From the NCBI RefSeq assembly GCF_004337445.1, contig NZ_SJZB01000036.1, positions 1-60,792 on the forward strand: 60,792 nucleotides of DNA. Direction: 5' to 3'. The notes beneath the pieces are model-generated. The model worked only from the letters and a program-made list of their open reading frames with translations. It was not told the origin of the DNA and searched no databases. Shown here in pieces: positions 1-7,926 of this stretch; position 1 is the stretch's first letter; each line of letters opens with the position of its first letter. The translations under genes and the position numbers were made by a program. Source of the stretch: Parasulfuritortus cantonensis. Lineage in GTDB: Bacteria; Pseudomonadota; Gammaproteobacteria; Burkholderiales; Thiobacillaceae.

Positions 1-281
1 TCAGCGTCGACCCCAAGCGGGATACACCGGATGTCCTCGAGCCCTACGTCGGCTATTTCAGCGACGGCATCCTGGCCCTTACCGGCACCGAGCCCGAACT
101 ACGCAAGGTCGCCGCGCAATACGGCGCCCAGTTCCGCTATGTCGGCACCGGGTCGACCTATACGGTGGATCACACCGTCAACACCTTCATCGTCGACAGA
201 TCCGGCCGTCTGGCGCGGGTGATGCCCTATGGCACGCCGCTCCCGGAGCTACTGTCCTACGTCCTCGGGCTGCTGCACTGA
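1..281 (+). CDS. SCO1/SenC family protein, C-terminal fragment
   Basis: This is the last 92 residues of a gene that begins before the window; the frame is open from base 3 to the TGA at 279-281. The fragment starts SVDPKRDTPDVL and continues through ALTGTEPELRKVA, YGAQFRYVG and YTVDHTVNTFIVDRSG. This is the usual C-terminal half of SCO1/SenC proteins, which have a thioredoxin fold, deliver copper to cytochrome c oxidase and act in the periplasm or at the membrane. The His in VDH is the family's C-terminal copper ligand. The paired CxxxC lies upstream of the window and cannot be checked. It fits an aerobic respiratory organism. Confidence 0.85.
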   Translation, partial: SVDPKRDTPDVLEPYVGYFSDGILALTGTEPELRKVAAQYGAQFRYVGTGSTYTVDHTVNTFIVDRSGRLARVMPYGTPLPELLSYVLGLLH

Positions 282-580
282 GGACCCTGGCCAACGGCGT
301 CCCGGCACGCCGCCGGCCCGGCCAAGGCAGAGAATCCCGATGCCGCCGGCAACGCCGGTGATCCAGTGCCCGCCCCGGCGCCGGCAGTTTTTTTGCGCCG
401 CCTCTTCTCCCGCCCTCGACAGTCCACTAAACTCGCCGTCGCGCGGCCCGGCACCCATCCTGTCCGCCCGCGCGGGTCGCCCGCCTTGCCGCCCGATGTC
501 CTGTGCGGCGCCCGGAAACGGGACAGCCGCGCCCCACTGTTCACCCCGATACCCGCCCAGCGCCCAAGCTGAAAGCATCC
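282..580. other. intergenic gap, no gene seen
   Basis: About 300 very GC-rich bases separate the SCO-like gene from the first ATP-grasp gene. Open frames exist on both strands, but their proline- and arginine-rich translations look like noise. No tRNA, clear terminator or strong promoter was recognised. Confidence 0.5.
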
Positions 581-1426
581 ATGTCCGACATCGCGATATT
601 CGTCGACGACAGCCACCGCTTCGCCCGCCAACACTATTTCCTGCACCTGATGATGGAGGAATGGCGCCATGCCGGCTGGCGTATCCGCCTGTGCGAGGGG
701 ACGCGCCGTCCCCCCGATGCGGACCTGGCGCTACTGCACGTCGACCTGACCCGGTTGCCGGACGACTATCTCGACCTCGCCGGACGCTACCCGTCCGTCG
801 TCAACGGCGCTGCCGTCGACATCTCGAAACGGCGGATCAGCCGATACCTGGTCACCCGGGACGACGCCTACGCGGGACCCGTCATCGTCAAGACCGACGC
901 CAACTGCGGCGGCATCGGCGAGCGGGCGCGGCGTTACCGCGTGCCCCTGCTCGGCCGTCTCCGGCGCAGCCTGGACCGGCGCCGGCACTGGACCCGGGCC
1001 GCCTTCCTGACCAGCGGCGATTACCCGATCTACCCCGGCAAGGAGGCCGTGCCGGCCGCGGTCTGGGACAATCCGGCCCTGGTCGTAGAGCGTTTCCTGG
1101 CCGAGCGCCGGGGTAGCCAATACTGCCTGCGCCAATGGGTCTTCTTCGGCGAACGCGAACTCAACAAGATTTCCTACAGCGAACATCCCATCATCAAGGC
1201 CAACACCGTGATCGGCTCCGAGCTGCTCGGCGAGGTCCCGGAAACGCTACGCGCGATGCGGGCGGAGCTGGCCGTCGACTACGGCAAGTTCGACTACGTC
1301 ATGCAGGACGGCGAAGCCATCCTGCTGGACGCCAACAGGACCCCGACCTACGGCAACCGTCTCGGCCCCAAGGCCGCCGAGTATGCGGCCCTGCTGGCGT
1401 CCGGCTTGACGGCGTTCCAACGATGA
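581..1426 (+). CDS. ATP-grasp-like protein (first of a pair)
   Basis: 281 residues if started at ATG 581 (MSDIAIFVDD); the frame stays open upstream but that part looks non-coding. The protein resembles ATP-grasp ligases. It has an early nucleotide-binding segment (PVIVKTDANCGGIGE, about residues 103-117), a middle portion (NPALVVERFLAE) and a C-terminal ATP/Mg site (YGKFDYVMQDGEAILLDANR). ATP-grasp enzymes join a carboxylate to an amine or thiol through an acyl-phosphate, but the substrate here is unknown. Its stop overlaps the start of the next ATP-grasp gene (ATGA at 1423-1426), so the two are surely translated together. I do not recognise a named family beyond the fold. A role in a small peptide or modified metabolite is possible but unsupported. 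Confidence 0.7.
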   Translation: MSDIAIFVDDSHRFARQHYFLHLMMEEWRHAGWRIRLCEGTRRPPDADLALLHVDLTRLPDDYLDLAGRYPSVVNGAAVDISKRRISRYLVTRDDAYAGPVIVKTDANCGGIGERARRYRVPLLGRLRRSLDRRRHWTRAAFLTSGDYPIYPGKEAVPAAVWDNPALVVERFLAERRGSQYCLRQWVFFGERELNKISYSEHPIIKANTVIGSELLGEVPETLRAMRAELAVDYGKFDYVMQDGEAILLDANRTPTYGNRLGPKAAEYAALLASGLTAFQR

Positions 1427-2586
1427 CGGCGAGCCGCTGGTTCCACGACATCTATGGGCCCGGGCTGGCCTACTCGGGCTATGCCCCGCCCGGCGCCGAC
1501 CGCTGGCTGCCCAGGGACCGCGCCTTTCTGTTCGCCCTCACCGGCAACCAACTGGTCGTTGCCGGCGACATGCCCATCGTCTGCGCCGCCGGCGCCGCCA
1601 CCGAAGCCGGTCTCGACCTGTTGCGCGCGAACGGCTTCCGCCTGCCCAGCCGGTTGCTGGCCTTCCGCGACGAGCAGGACTATGGCCGGCGCCTGGCGGA
1701 ACTGGCCGGTTCGGGCATTCGAATGGTCGTCCAGCACCGCCATCCGGACGCCGTGCTGCCCGAGGCACATTGCTGGCTGGCGCCGGAAACCCTCTCGCGC
1801 CTGAACGACAAGGGCCGCCTGGCCGACCTGGTACCGGCCGGGGCCGCGCCACGGCGCACGGTGTTCGCCGCCGCGGCGTTACCGGACGACCTGCCGACGC
1901 CCTGCGTCCTCAAGGTCGCCACCCCGGACAGCACCGGCGGCGGCGCCCTCGACATCCATCTCTGCCGAGGTCCCCAGGACGTCGCCGTCGCAGCGGCCAA
2001 GCTGGCCGGCTGCGAGCGCCTGGTCGCCGAGGAATGGCTGCCCGCGGCGCGCTTCCTGTGCCTCAATTACGCCATCGATCCACACGGTGAAATCGCTTAC
2101 CTGGGCGGGACCGAGATCATCAACGGGCCGGCCGGGACTTACCTCGGCAACTGGCTCGGCGCCGCGGTCTCGCTACCGGCCGCCGCCGTCGCCGCCGGGC
2201 ACGCGGTCGCCGAGCGCGGCGCCGCGGCCGGTTACCGGGGCTGCCTGTGCATCGATGCCGCGGAACTTCCGGACGGCCGCGTCCTGATCTTCGATCTGAA
2301 TTTCCGCGCCTGCGGCTCGACCGTCCCGCTCCTCGTCATCGAGGCGCTGGCGGCCCGGCACGGCGCCACGCTGGCGAAATTCCGCAGTTGGTCCTGGACT
2401 GGGGGTTACGCCGAGCTGCTCCGGGCGGCACGCCGGCTGGAGGGTGAGCTGGTTCCCCTGGTCAGCTTCGACCCGGCCGTCCACGGCGAAGTCGGGCCCG
2501 CGCGCGTGAACGGTCTGCTGCTCGGGACATCGCGCGAGGAAATCGCCCGCCGGGAGGCGGACATGGCGCAGTCTGGCTGGATCTGA
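1423..2586 (+). CDS. ATP-grasp-like protein (second of a pair)
   Basis: 387 residues from ATG 1423 (MTASRWFHDIYG), chosen because it overlaps the previous stop by four bases. The first half is a substrate or pre-ATP-grasp region. The second half has ATP-grasp features: CVLKVATPDSTGGGALDIH (a Lys followed by a glycine-rich loop, as in the family), RLVAEEWLP, then RVLIFDLNFRACGST, which fits the metal-binding D...N of the ATP site. It clearly differs from its upstream neighbour, so this is a two-enzyme unit rather than a recent duplication. No transporter, precursor peptide or other biosynthetic gene is seen next to it. The downstream side is the edge of the tRNA-Thr islet, so further partners could have been displaced. 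Confidence 0.68.
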   Translation: MTASRWFHDIYGPGLAYSGYAPPGADRWLPRDRAFLFALTGNQLVVAGDMPIVCAAGAATEAGLDLLRANGFRLPSRLLAFRDEQDYGRRLAELAGSGIRMVVQHRHPDAVLPEAHCWLAPETLSRLNDKGRLADLVPAGAAPRRTVFAAAALPDDLPTPCVLKVATPDSTGGGALDIHLCRGPQDVAVAAAKLAGCERLVAEEWLPAARFLCLNYAIDPHGEIAYLGGTEIINGPAGTYLGNWLGAAVSLPAAAVAAGHAVAERGAAAGYRGCLCIDAAELPDGRVLIFDLNFRACGSTVPLLVIEALAARHGATLAKFRSWSWTGGYAELLRAARRLEGELVPLVSFDPAVHGEVGPARVNGLLLGTSREEIARREADMAQSGWI

Positions 2587-2609
2587 CCCACCGTCGCGGC
2601 AAGTCGGTT

Positions 2610-2629
2610 TGGTGCCGACAGTCTGACTC
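2610..2629. repeat. direct repeat, attachment-site-like copy of tRNA-Thr 3' end
   Basis: These 20 bases are identical to 4605-4624, which encode the CCA end, acceptor strand and T-arm of tRNA-Thr. Beyond the exact match the flanks still share a short AACAGA, so the copy decays rather than stopping sharply. It has no tRNA body of its own. Confidence 0.8.
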
Positions 2630-2742
2630 AAAAACAGATGCGCAGGCACGTATTAGCAACGTTTGTCGCCCCACCACGCCCATGGGATTGGTAGTGGATC
2701 AACAAGTAGGACGGCGCCAGCGTCCAGCCAACCACAGCGCCG

Positions 2743-3894
2743 CTATTTCTGATCGGGCGCCGTCCGCTTGAAATTATTGTCGTCCCGGCAGTACTCCAGC
2801 GCATCAAAAAGGATACCGGGTATGCGCATGAGGTGGTCAGGATGGCCTAGTAGGATCGAATCGCTCGGGCCGAACTGAAGGCCTGCTCTACCAATCTCAT
2901 GTCGGCGCTCGTCGGTCATCGGTACGATGACCTGGATACGTGGGTGTTTCCCTTCTGACCAATAACGCAGTAACCAGCGGTTCACCTTGCCCTGAAAGAG
3001 GGCGGCGAAGTAGCTCTCCGTATCCTTTGCTACGACACCAGCGTCTTCTCCGAGAATGTCCGTCAACACCTCAATCAGGCGACGCTCGGCGTACGTGGTG
3101 ACGATACGCGGATTGGATGGGTCGACTTGGTCGGCCATCGGATCGTCAACGGGCTGTTTGGGTTCCTCTGGCGCGACTGACTTAGGCGCAGAGAGGCTGG
3201 AGGCAACGCGCTCGCTCATCGACTGGGCCACAGCTTGCTTAACGATAGGCGTGATTACTTCCATGAAGCGGGCGGTGAGGCTCCGCTGCACGGTCGACTT
3301 ACCTGCGACATAACGGACAAAGTCTTGATCACATTCCAGCACGCTATGATTTACCACATCCTTGAACGCTGCTAGGTAGATACTTTCCTCAGCCAACGTA
3401 CGAAGGGCCTCCGGCTGGAATTCGTCATGCCGGAAGCGGTAAAGCCGGCCAATCAGAGATTCATCTAGAGCCGCAAAGTCCACCATGAGGAACGGCTCCG
3501 AATCCATCACATTCTTGTTGGTGAGGTCGGTGAAGAACCTCCACACCTGGCCGTTGGTGATGGCACCGATGGTTACCTCCGGTGTCGCATTGAAATAGCG
3601 CGCGAGTTGGGGCGAATGGTTGGACAATTTCTCCCCAAAGGTCTTGGCTTCGATAAACATAACTGGTACGCCGTGGCAGAACAACGCGTAGTCCACACGC
3701 TCGTTGGCCTTCGCTCCCGGGAAGTCAGCGCCAAACTCCGCCTTCACCTTGGTCGGGTCGAATGGGGAAAAACCCAGGATGTCGAGCAATGGAAGAATCA
3801 GAGCTTGTTTTGTGGTTTCCTCGGTTGTGCAGTGGTGTCCCACGGTGATGACGTGCTCAGCGTGCCGACGGACGCGCTCCATGAATTCGTTCAT
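2743..3894 (-). CDS. HsdR_N-type nuclease domain protein (COG4748-like)
   Basis: 383 residues. The N-terminal half matches the nuclease domain of type I restriction HsdR subunits. Visible features are TEETTKQALILPLL with Glu25/26, Asp68 in RVDYALF, Glu82-x-Lys84 in IEAK, and a QLARY motif (Gln96-x3-Tyr100). These are the PD-(D/E)XK catalytic residues plus the type I QxxxY motif. There is no helicase domain, and no hsdM or hsdS nearby, so this is a stand-alone nuclease rather than a restriction system. The C-terminal 200 residues are not recognised; they include a predicted linker around PKSVAPEEPKQP. A GGGAG-like ribosome site precedes ATG 3894. It is the only clear gene in the tRNA-Thr islet, and a defence role is plausible but unproven. 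Confidence 0.75.
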   Translation of the reverse strand: MNEFMERVRRHAEHVITVGHHCTTEETTKQALILPLLDILGFSPFDPTKVKAEFGADFPGAKANERVDYALFCHGVPVMFIEAKTFGEKLSNHSPQLARYFNATPEVTIGAITNGQVWRFFTDLTNKNVMDSEPFLMVDFAALDESLIGRLYRFRHDEFQPEALRTLAEESIYLAAFKDVVNHSVLECDQDFVRYVAGKSTVQRSLTARFMEVITPIVKQAVAQSMSERVASSLSAPKSVAPEEPKQPVDDPMADQVDPSNPRIVTTYAERRLIEVLTDILGEDAGVVAKDTESYFAALFQGKVNRWLLRYWSEGKHPRIQVIVPMTDERRHEIGRAGLQFGPSDSILLGHPDHLMRIPGILFDALEYCRDDNNFKRTAPDQK

Positions 3895-4604
3895 GCGTTA
3901 TCTCCCTGTCGGTGACCGGCCTCATCACCCCATGGCACGAAGCCCAGATCAACATTCCATAATTTAGCCTACAAAATGACTCATAGCATGTCCTGTGGCC
4001 AGCAAGCACTCCGGCGGGGAGGTGAGAACTCGCAAGTGGCCTCGGTTTTCCGCGTAAGCAAATCCCCGCAAGCAGTGCACTGAAGACGCGGCTGAGTTGG
4101 GCGGTCGCCGTTGGCGCGAGCCAATTGTGATGCACCGGTATTGGTGGGTGCGCGTTGAGTCCGGGGGTCTTCTGCTGCACTGACCATCGAACAAGATGAT
4201 CACTGAATCGCCATTCACGGCCGGCCAGACGTAAGAACGGACAATACGGACATCAATCTCTTGGCTTGTCGTCTGTTCACCAGGGGATTTGAAAATTCAA
4301 ACAACAGCACTGTACTTCATGCAAGCTTCCACCTGGGTGGAACTGAACGAACGTAACTCTTGGTGTTGACCCGGTGGTATCACCGCACGCCGTCAACGCC
4401 AGTGAAATCATGGCTACGGAAACAAGCCTTAACATGATTGCCTGCCGACCTGCTCGGTGCGTGTGGCCCGGGTGTCGGCCGGTGTCGTCAGTTGCAGGTA
4501 CCTACCCCATGATCGCAATGGACCAACCCGGACAACAGAAAAGCTGTAACGACTTGTAGTTACAAGCAATTACGGCCTTCTTTGGATTACTCTGGAGTAG
4601 TTAC
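3895..4604. other. islet DNA without a convincing gene
   Basis: About 700 bases between the HsdR_N-type gene and tRNA-Thr. Short frames occur (for example 3964-4218 and 3857-4180 on the minus strand, 4374-4559 on the plus strand), but their translations show no motif and no good ribosome site. No integrase remnant was recognised. A short inverted repeat (GTAAC...GTTAC near 4545-4563) is the only structure noted. Confidence 0.45.
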
Positions 4605-4624
4605 TGGTGCCGACAGTCTGACTC
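4605..4624. repeat. direct repeat partner inside tRNA-Thr
   Basis: This is the intact-tRNA copy of the 20-bp repeat also found at 2610-2629. It covers CCA, the 3' acceptor strand and part of the T-arm, the usual crossover region for tRNA-targeting integrases. Confidence 0.8.
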
Positions 4625-4680
4625 GAACAGACGACCTACCGCTTACAAGGCGGTTGCTCTACCAACTGAGCTATGCCGGC
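4605..4680 (-). tRNA. tRNA-Thr(TGT)
   Basis: 76 nt on the minus strand, starting GCCGGCA and ending TGTCGGC-A-CCA, with the CCA encoded. The D-arm contains AGCTCAGTTGGTAGAGC. The anticodon stem ACCGC/GCGGT closes the loop CTTGTAA, which gives anticodon TGT. The T-loop is TTCGAGT. It lies four bases after the sspB stop codon and is probably transcribed from that gene. It also appears to be the integration target of the adjoining islet. Confidence 0.95.
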
Positions 4681-4684
4681 CCGT

Positions 4685-5116
4685 TTACTTCACCACCCGC
4701 AGGCTGGGCTTGCCCTTGGGGCGCGCCGGTCCACCCTCCGGGGCGGACGGCGGCGGCTCCTCCTCGTCGGCGACCGCCTCGAGCGCGCCGGGCTTCGTCG
4801 CCTGCTGGCTGAACGCCATGCCGTCGCCGGTTTCCCGGGCATAGATGGCCAGGACATTGGCGACCGGGACCTCGATGACCTGGGCAACGCCGCCGAATCG
4901 GGCGGAGAAGCTCAGCCAGTCGTTGTCCATCTGCAGATTGCGCACCGCCGCCGGCCCGATGTTGAGCACGATCTGGCCGTCCTTGACGTAGGCCGCCGGC
5001 ACCTTGGCGCCGCCTTCGACCTTGACCGTGATATAGGGCGTATAGCCGCTATCCACGCACCACTCGTAGAGGGCGCGCAGGAAGTACGGTTGCTGCGGGA
5101 TTGCGTCGTTGCTCAT
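4685..5116 (-). CDS. sspB: ClpXP adaptor SspB
   Basis: 143 residues from ATG 5116; a GTG two codons upstream is also possible. SspB is a cytosolic adaptor that binds SsrA-tagged proteins and hands them to ClpXP. The body (PYFLRALYEWCVDSGYTPYI, FSARFGG, VPVANVLAIYARE, GDGMAF) is typical. The acidic, proline-rich linker ends in the short basic PSLRVVK tail that docks on the ClpX N-domain. It sits directly after sspA, the usual proteobacterial order, and directly before tRNA-Thr. Confidence 0.95.
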   Translation of the reverse strand: MSNDAIPQQPYFLRALYEWCVDSGYTPYITVKVEGGAKVPAAYVKDGQIVLNIGPAAVRNLQMDNDWLSFSARFGGVAQVIEVPVANVLAIYARETGDGMAFSQQATKPGALEAVADEEEPPPSAPEGGPARPKGKPSLRVVK

Positions 5117-5151
5117 GACCACACCGGTACGGATCGCGGCACCAATCGCCG

Positions 5152-5751
5152 TTACTTGCGCATCGCCTTTTCGACCGGGGTCAGGGCGGCGATGAAGGCC
5201 GGCCGGCTGAAGATGCGCTCGGCATACTTCAGGAGCGGAGCGGCCTGCTTGGGCAGCGAGATGCCGAAATAGTCGAGCCGCCAGAGCAGCGGCGCGATGG
5301 CCACGTCCAGCATGCTGTAATCCTCGCCCAGCATGTACTTCTGCTTGGCGAAGATCGGCGCGATCTGGGTCAGGTTGTCGCGGATGGTGGCACGCGCCTT
5401 TTCCGCCACCTTGGCGCTGCCGTTGACCACGTCGGGCAGATGGCTGAACAGGTCGCGCTCGATGTTGAACAGGAACAGGCGCGTGCGTGCGCGCATGACC
5501 GGATCCGCGGGCATCAGTTGCGGGTGCGGGAAGCGCTCGTCGATGTACTCGTTGATGATGTTCGACTCGTACAACGTCAGGTCACGCTCGACCAGGATGG
5601 GAACCTGGTTGTAAGGATTCATGACGGCAATCTCTTCGGGCTTTTCCTGCAGGTCGACATCCTTGATCTCGAAGTCCATCCCCTTCTCGAACAGGACAAT
5701 GCGACAGCGGTGGCTGAACGGACAGGCGGTACCCGAATACAAAATCATCAT
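5152..5751 (-). CDS. sspA: stringent starvation protein A
   Basis: 199 residues with a glutathione-S-transferase fold: an N-terminal thioredoxin-like half (LYSGTACPFSHRCRIVLFEKGM, broken here by a Cys-Pro; NQVPILVERDLTLYES) and a C-terminal helical half (DYSMLDVAIAPLLWRLDYFGI). In other proteobacteria SspA binds RNA polymerase and alters promoter use in stationary phase and stress, with no transferase activity. The gene follows petC and precedes sspB on the same strand with short gaps. The petABC-sspA-sspB order is characteristic of Betaproteobacteria and relatives. Confidence 0.95.
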   Translation of the reverse strand: MMILYSGTACPFSHRCRIVLFEKGMDFEIKDVDLQEKPEEIAVMNPYNQVPILVERDLTLYESNIINEYIDERFPHPQLMPADPVMRARTRLFLFNIERDLFSHLPDVVNGSAKVAEKARATIRDNLTQIAPIFAKQKYMLGEDYSMLDVAIAPLLWRLDYFGISLPKQAAPLLKYAERIFSRPAFIAALTPVEKAMRK

Positions 5752-5784
5752 GTTTTCAAACCCTCACAACCGGCTCCCGCCGGC

Positions 5785-6513
5785 TCAATGTACGTCTTTC
5801 CAGAATTCCTTCTTGAGATAGAAGGCAATCACGAAAAACACTCCAAGAAAGGCCAATACCACCAGGCCGATGTTCATGCGCTGGGTCTGGGCGGGCTCGC
5901 CCATCCAGACCAGGTAGTTCACCAGGTCGGCGACCGTGGCGTCGTACTCGGCCGGCGTCAGCTTGCCGGTCTTGACCAACTCCAGGCGTTCGATCACTTG
6001 GTGCTGCTTGCCCTCGTGATCGGTCTCGGTCATGTAGACCGGCGCCATTTGGCCTTGCAGCTCCTGCAGGACATGCGGCATGCCGACCTTGTCGAACACC
6101 GTGTTGTTCCAGCCGGTCGGCCGGCTGTCGTCGCGGTAGAAGCTGCGCAGGTAGGTGTACAGGTAGTCGGCGCCGCGCGAGCGGGCGATCACGGTCAGGT
6201 CCGGCGGCGTGGCCCCGAACCATTCCTTAGCCTCCTTCGGACGCATCGACACCTTCATCAGTTCACCCGGCTTGTCGGCGGCGAACAGCAGGTTGTCCTT
6301 GATCTGCTTCTCGGTCAGGCCGATGTCCTGCATGCGGTTGTAACGCATGTAGTTGGCGCTGTGGCAGCTCAGGCAGTAGTTGACGAAGACGCGCGCGCCC
6401 CGCTGCAGCGACTCGTGGTCGTGCACGTTGACCGGGGCATGGTCCAGCTTGAGCGCGGTGTTGGCGAAGGCCAGGGTCGGCAGGGCCAGCAACAGGAATA
6501 GCAGCTTGTTCAT
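5785..6513 (-). CDS. petC: cytochrome c1 of the bc1 complex
   Basis: 242 residues from ATG 6513, which overlaps the cytochrome b stop by four bases (ATGA). It has a signal peptide of about 18 residues (MNKLLFLLLALPTLAFA), a haem site CLSCH at 47-51, the conserved APVNVHDHESLQRGARVF and PPDLTVIARSRG segments, and one C-terminal membrane anchor (NIGLVVLAFLGVFFVIAFYL) followed by KKEFWKD. The haem domain faces the periplasm and passes electrons from the Rieske centre to soluble cytochromes. It is the last gene of petABC. Confidence 0.96.
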   Translation of the reverse strand: MNKLLFLLLALPTLAFANTALKLDHAPVNVHDHESLQRGARVFVNYCLSCHSANYMRYNRMQDIGLTEKQIKDNLLFAADKPGELMKVSMRPKEAKEWFGATPPDLTVIARSRGADYLYTYLRSFYRDDSRPTGWNNTVFDKVGMPHVLQELQGQMAPVYMTETDHEGKQHQVIERLELVKTGKLTPAEYDATVADLVNYLVWMGEPAQTQRMNIGLVVLAFLGVFFVIAFYLKKEFWKDVH

Positions 6514-7907
6514 TTGTCGGTCACCCTTTCCGGTTCTTGTTTGGCGGTATCTCCCTTGATGAACATGGCCATCGGGATGAAGGACAGGACGAACACGGCG
6601 AACAGGACCTCGGTGACGTAGGGGATCGGCGACGCCAGGGCCATGTTGACGTTGGCGCCGATCGCCGCGATCAGCGCGGCCAGGAAGGCCCACAAGCCGA
6701 GCGGACCACCCTGCTTGGCGGGATTGGTGTAGAACGGCATCATCAGGAAGAAGGCGAAGTACACCACCGACAGGGTGCGCGCGATCCAGGTGCCCAGGGT
6801 CGTCGACGGCAGGACGCCGAGGATGCCCAGCCAGACGAAGGCGACCACGAAGAAGGCCAGGGCGATCTTGAATTTCGGACCCCGGTAGCGGATCGACTTG
6901 ACCGGGCTCTTGTCCAGCCAGGGCAGCGCGAAGAAGATGACCACCGCGACGCCCATGCCGACGACGCCCGGGAACTGCGAGCCCAGCATCGGCGGAACCG
7001 CGCGCAGGATGGCGTAGTAGGGGGTGAAGTACCAGACCGGCGCGATGTGCGGCGGCGTCTTCAGCGGGTCGGCCGGGATGAAGTTGTTGGCCTCAAGGAA
7101 GTAGCCGCCCATCTCGGGAGCGAAGAACAGCACCGAGGCGAAGACCATCAGGAACACCACCACGCCGAGGATGTCCTTCACCGTGTAGTACGGGTGGAAG
7201 GGGATGCCGTCGCGCGGGATGTGGGTTTCCGGGTCCTTGTTCTTCTTGATCTCGACGCCGTCGGGGTTGTTGGAACCGACCTCGTGCAGGGCGATCAGGT
7301 GCGCCGCCACCAGGCCGACCAGGACCAGCGGCAGGGCGACGATGTGCAGCGCGAAGAAGCGGTTCAGGGTGGCGTCGCCGACCACGAAGTCGCCCCGGAT
7401 CAGGGTCGACAGGTCGTTGCCGACGAAGGGCACGGCGGCGAACAGGTTGATGATCACCTGGGCGCCCCAGAACGACATCTGACCCCAGGGCAGCAGGTAG
7501 CCCATGAAGGCCTCGGCCATCAGCATCAGGTAGATCAGCATGCCGAAGATCCAGACCAGCTCGCGCGGCTGCCGGAAGGAGCCATAGAGCAAGCCGCGGA
7601 ACATGTGCATGTAGACCACGATGAAGAAGGCGGAGGCGCCGGTCGAGTGGGCGTAGCGGATCAGCCAGCCGTACGGCACGTCGCGCATGATGTACTCGAC
7701 CGAGGCGAAGGCGAGCTCGCCGTCCGGCTTATAGTTCATGGCCAGGAAGATGCCGGTGACGATCTGGAGCACCAGCACCAGCAGGGCCAGGGAACCAAAG
7801 AAGTACCAGAAGTTGAAGTTTTTCGGCGCGTAGTACTCGGACAGGTGCGCCTTGAAGGATGCGGTCAGCGGGAATCGCGCATCCAGCCAGCTAATGACTT
7901 TCTCCAT
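6510..7907 (-). CDS. petB: cytochrome b of the bc1 complex
   Basis: 465 residues, many membrane helices, full-length fused cytochrome b. Haem-binding His pairs lie in the second and fourth helices (RYAHSTGASAFFIVVYMHMF and LHIVALPLVLVGLVAAHLIALHE). The Qo-site motif usually written PEWY reads PVWY here (HIAPVWYFTPYY), so the conserved Glu is Val. I recall this form from other beta- and gammaproteobacteria, so it need not be a defect. The enzyme oxidises quinol and reduces cytochrome c, pumping protons. It lies between petA and petC in one operon. Confidence 0.96.
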   Translation of the reverse strand: MEKVISWLDARFPLTASFKAHLSEYYAPKNFNFWYFFGSLALLVLVLQIVTGIFLAMNYKPDGELAFASVEYIMRDVPYGWLIRYAHSTGASAFFIVVYMHMFRGLLYGSFRQPRELVWIFGMLIYLMLMAEAFMGYLLPWGQMSFWGAQVIINLFAAVPFVGNDLSTLIRGDFVVGDATLNRFFALHIVALPLVLVGLVAAHLIALHEVGSNNPDGVEIKKNKDPETHIPRDGIPFHPYYTVKDILGVVVFLMVFASVLFFAPEMGGYFLEANNFIPADPLKTPPHIAPVWYFTPYYAILRAVPPMLGSQFPGVVGMGVAVVIFFALPWLDKSPVKSIRYRGPKFKIALAFFVVAFVWLGILGVLPSTTLGTWIARTLSVVYFAFFLMMPFYTNPAKQGGPLGLWAFLAALIAAIGANVNMALASPIPYVTEVLFAVFVLSFIPMAMFIKGDTAKQEPERVTDK

Positions 7908-7926
7908 TTGTTGTTTCCCCCAGGGT

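Larger units (their letters stand above)
2610..4624. mobile_element. small genomic islet at tRNA-Thr
   Basis: The segment is bounded by two identical 20-bp copies of the 3' end of tRNA-Thr (2610-2629 and 4605-4624) in the same orientation. This is the usual mark of site-specific integration at a tRNA 3' end, where the intact tRNA is rebuilt at one side. Inside, codon and base use are visibly less GC-rich than the neighbours. The only convincing gene is an HsdR_N-type nuclease. No integrase or excisionase is visible, so it is either a decayed island or an element that moved with help in trans. The boundaries are seen in the sequence; the mechanism is inferred. Confidence 0.65.

Noticed and set aside
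2743..3894. Complete type I restriction-modification system.
   Set aside because: No methylase or specificity genes are near and the nuclease lacks the HsdR helicase, so only the nuclease domain is present.
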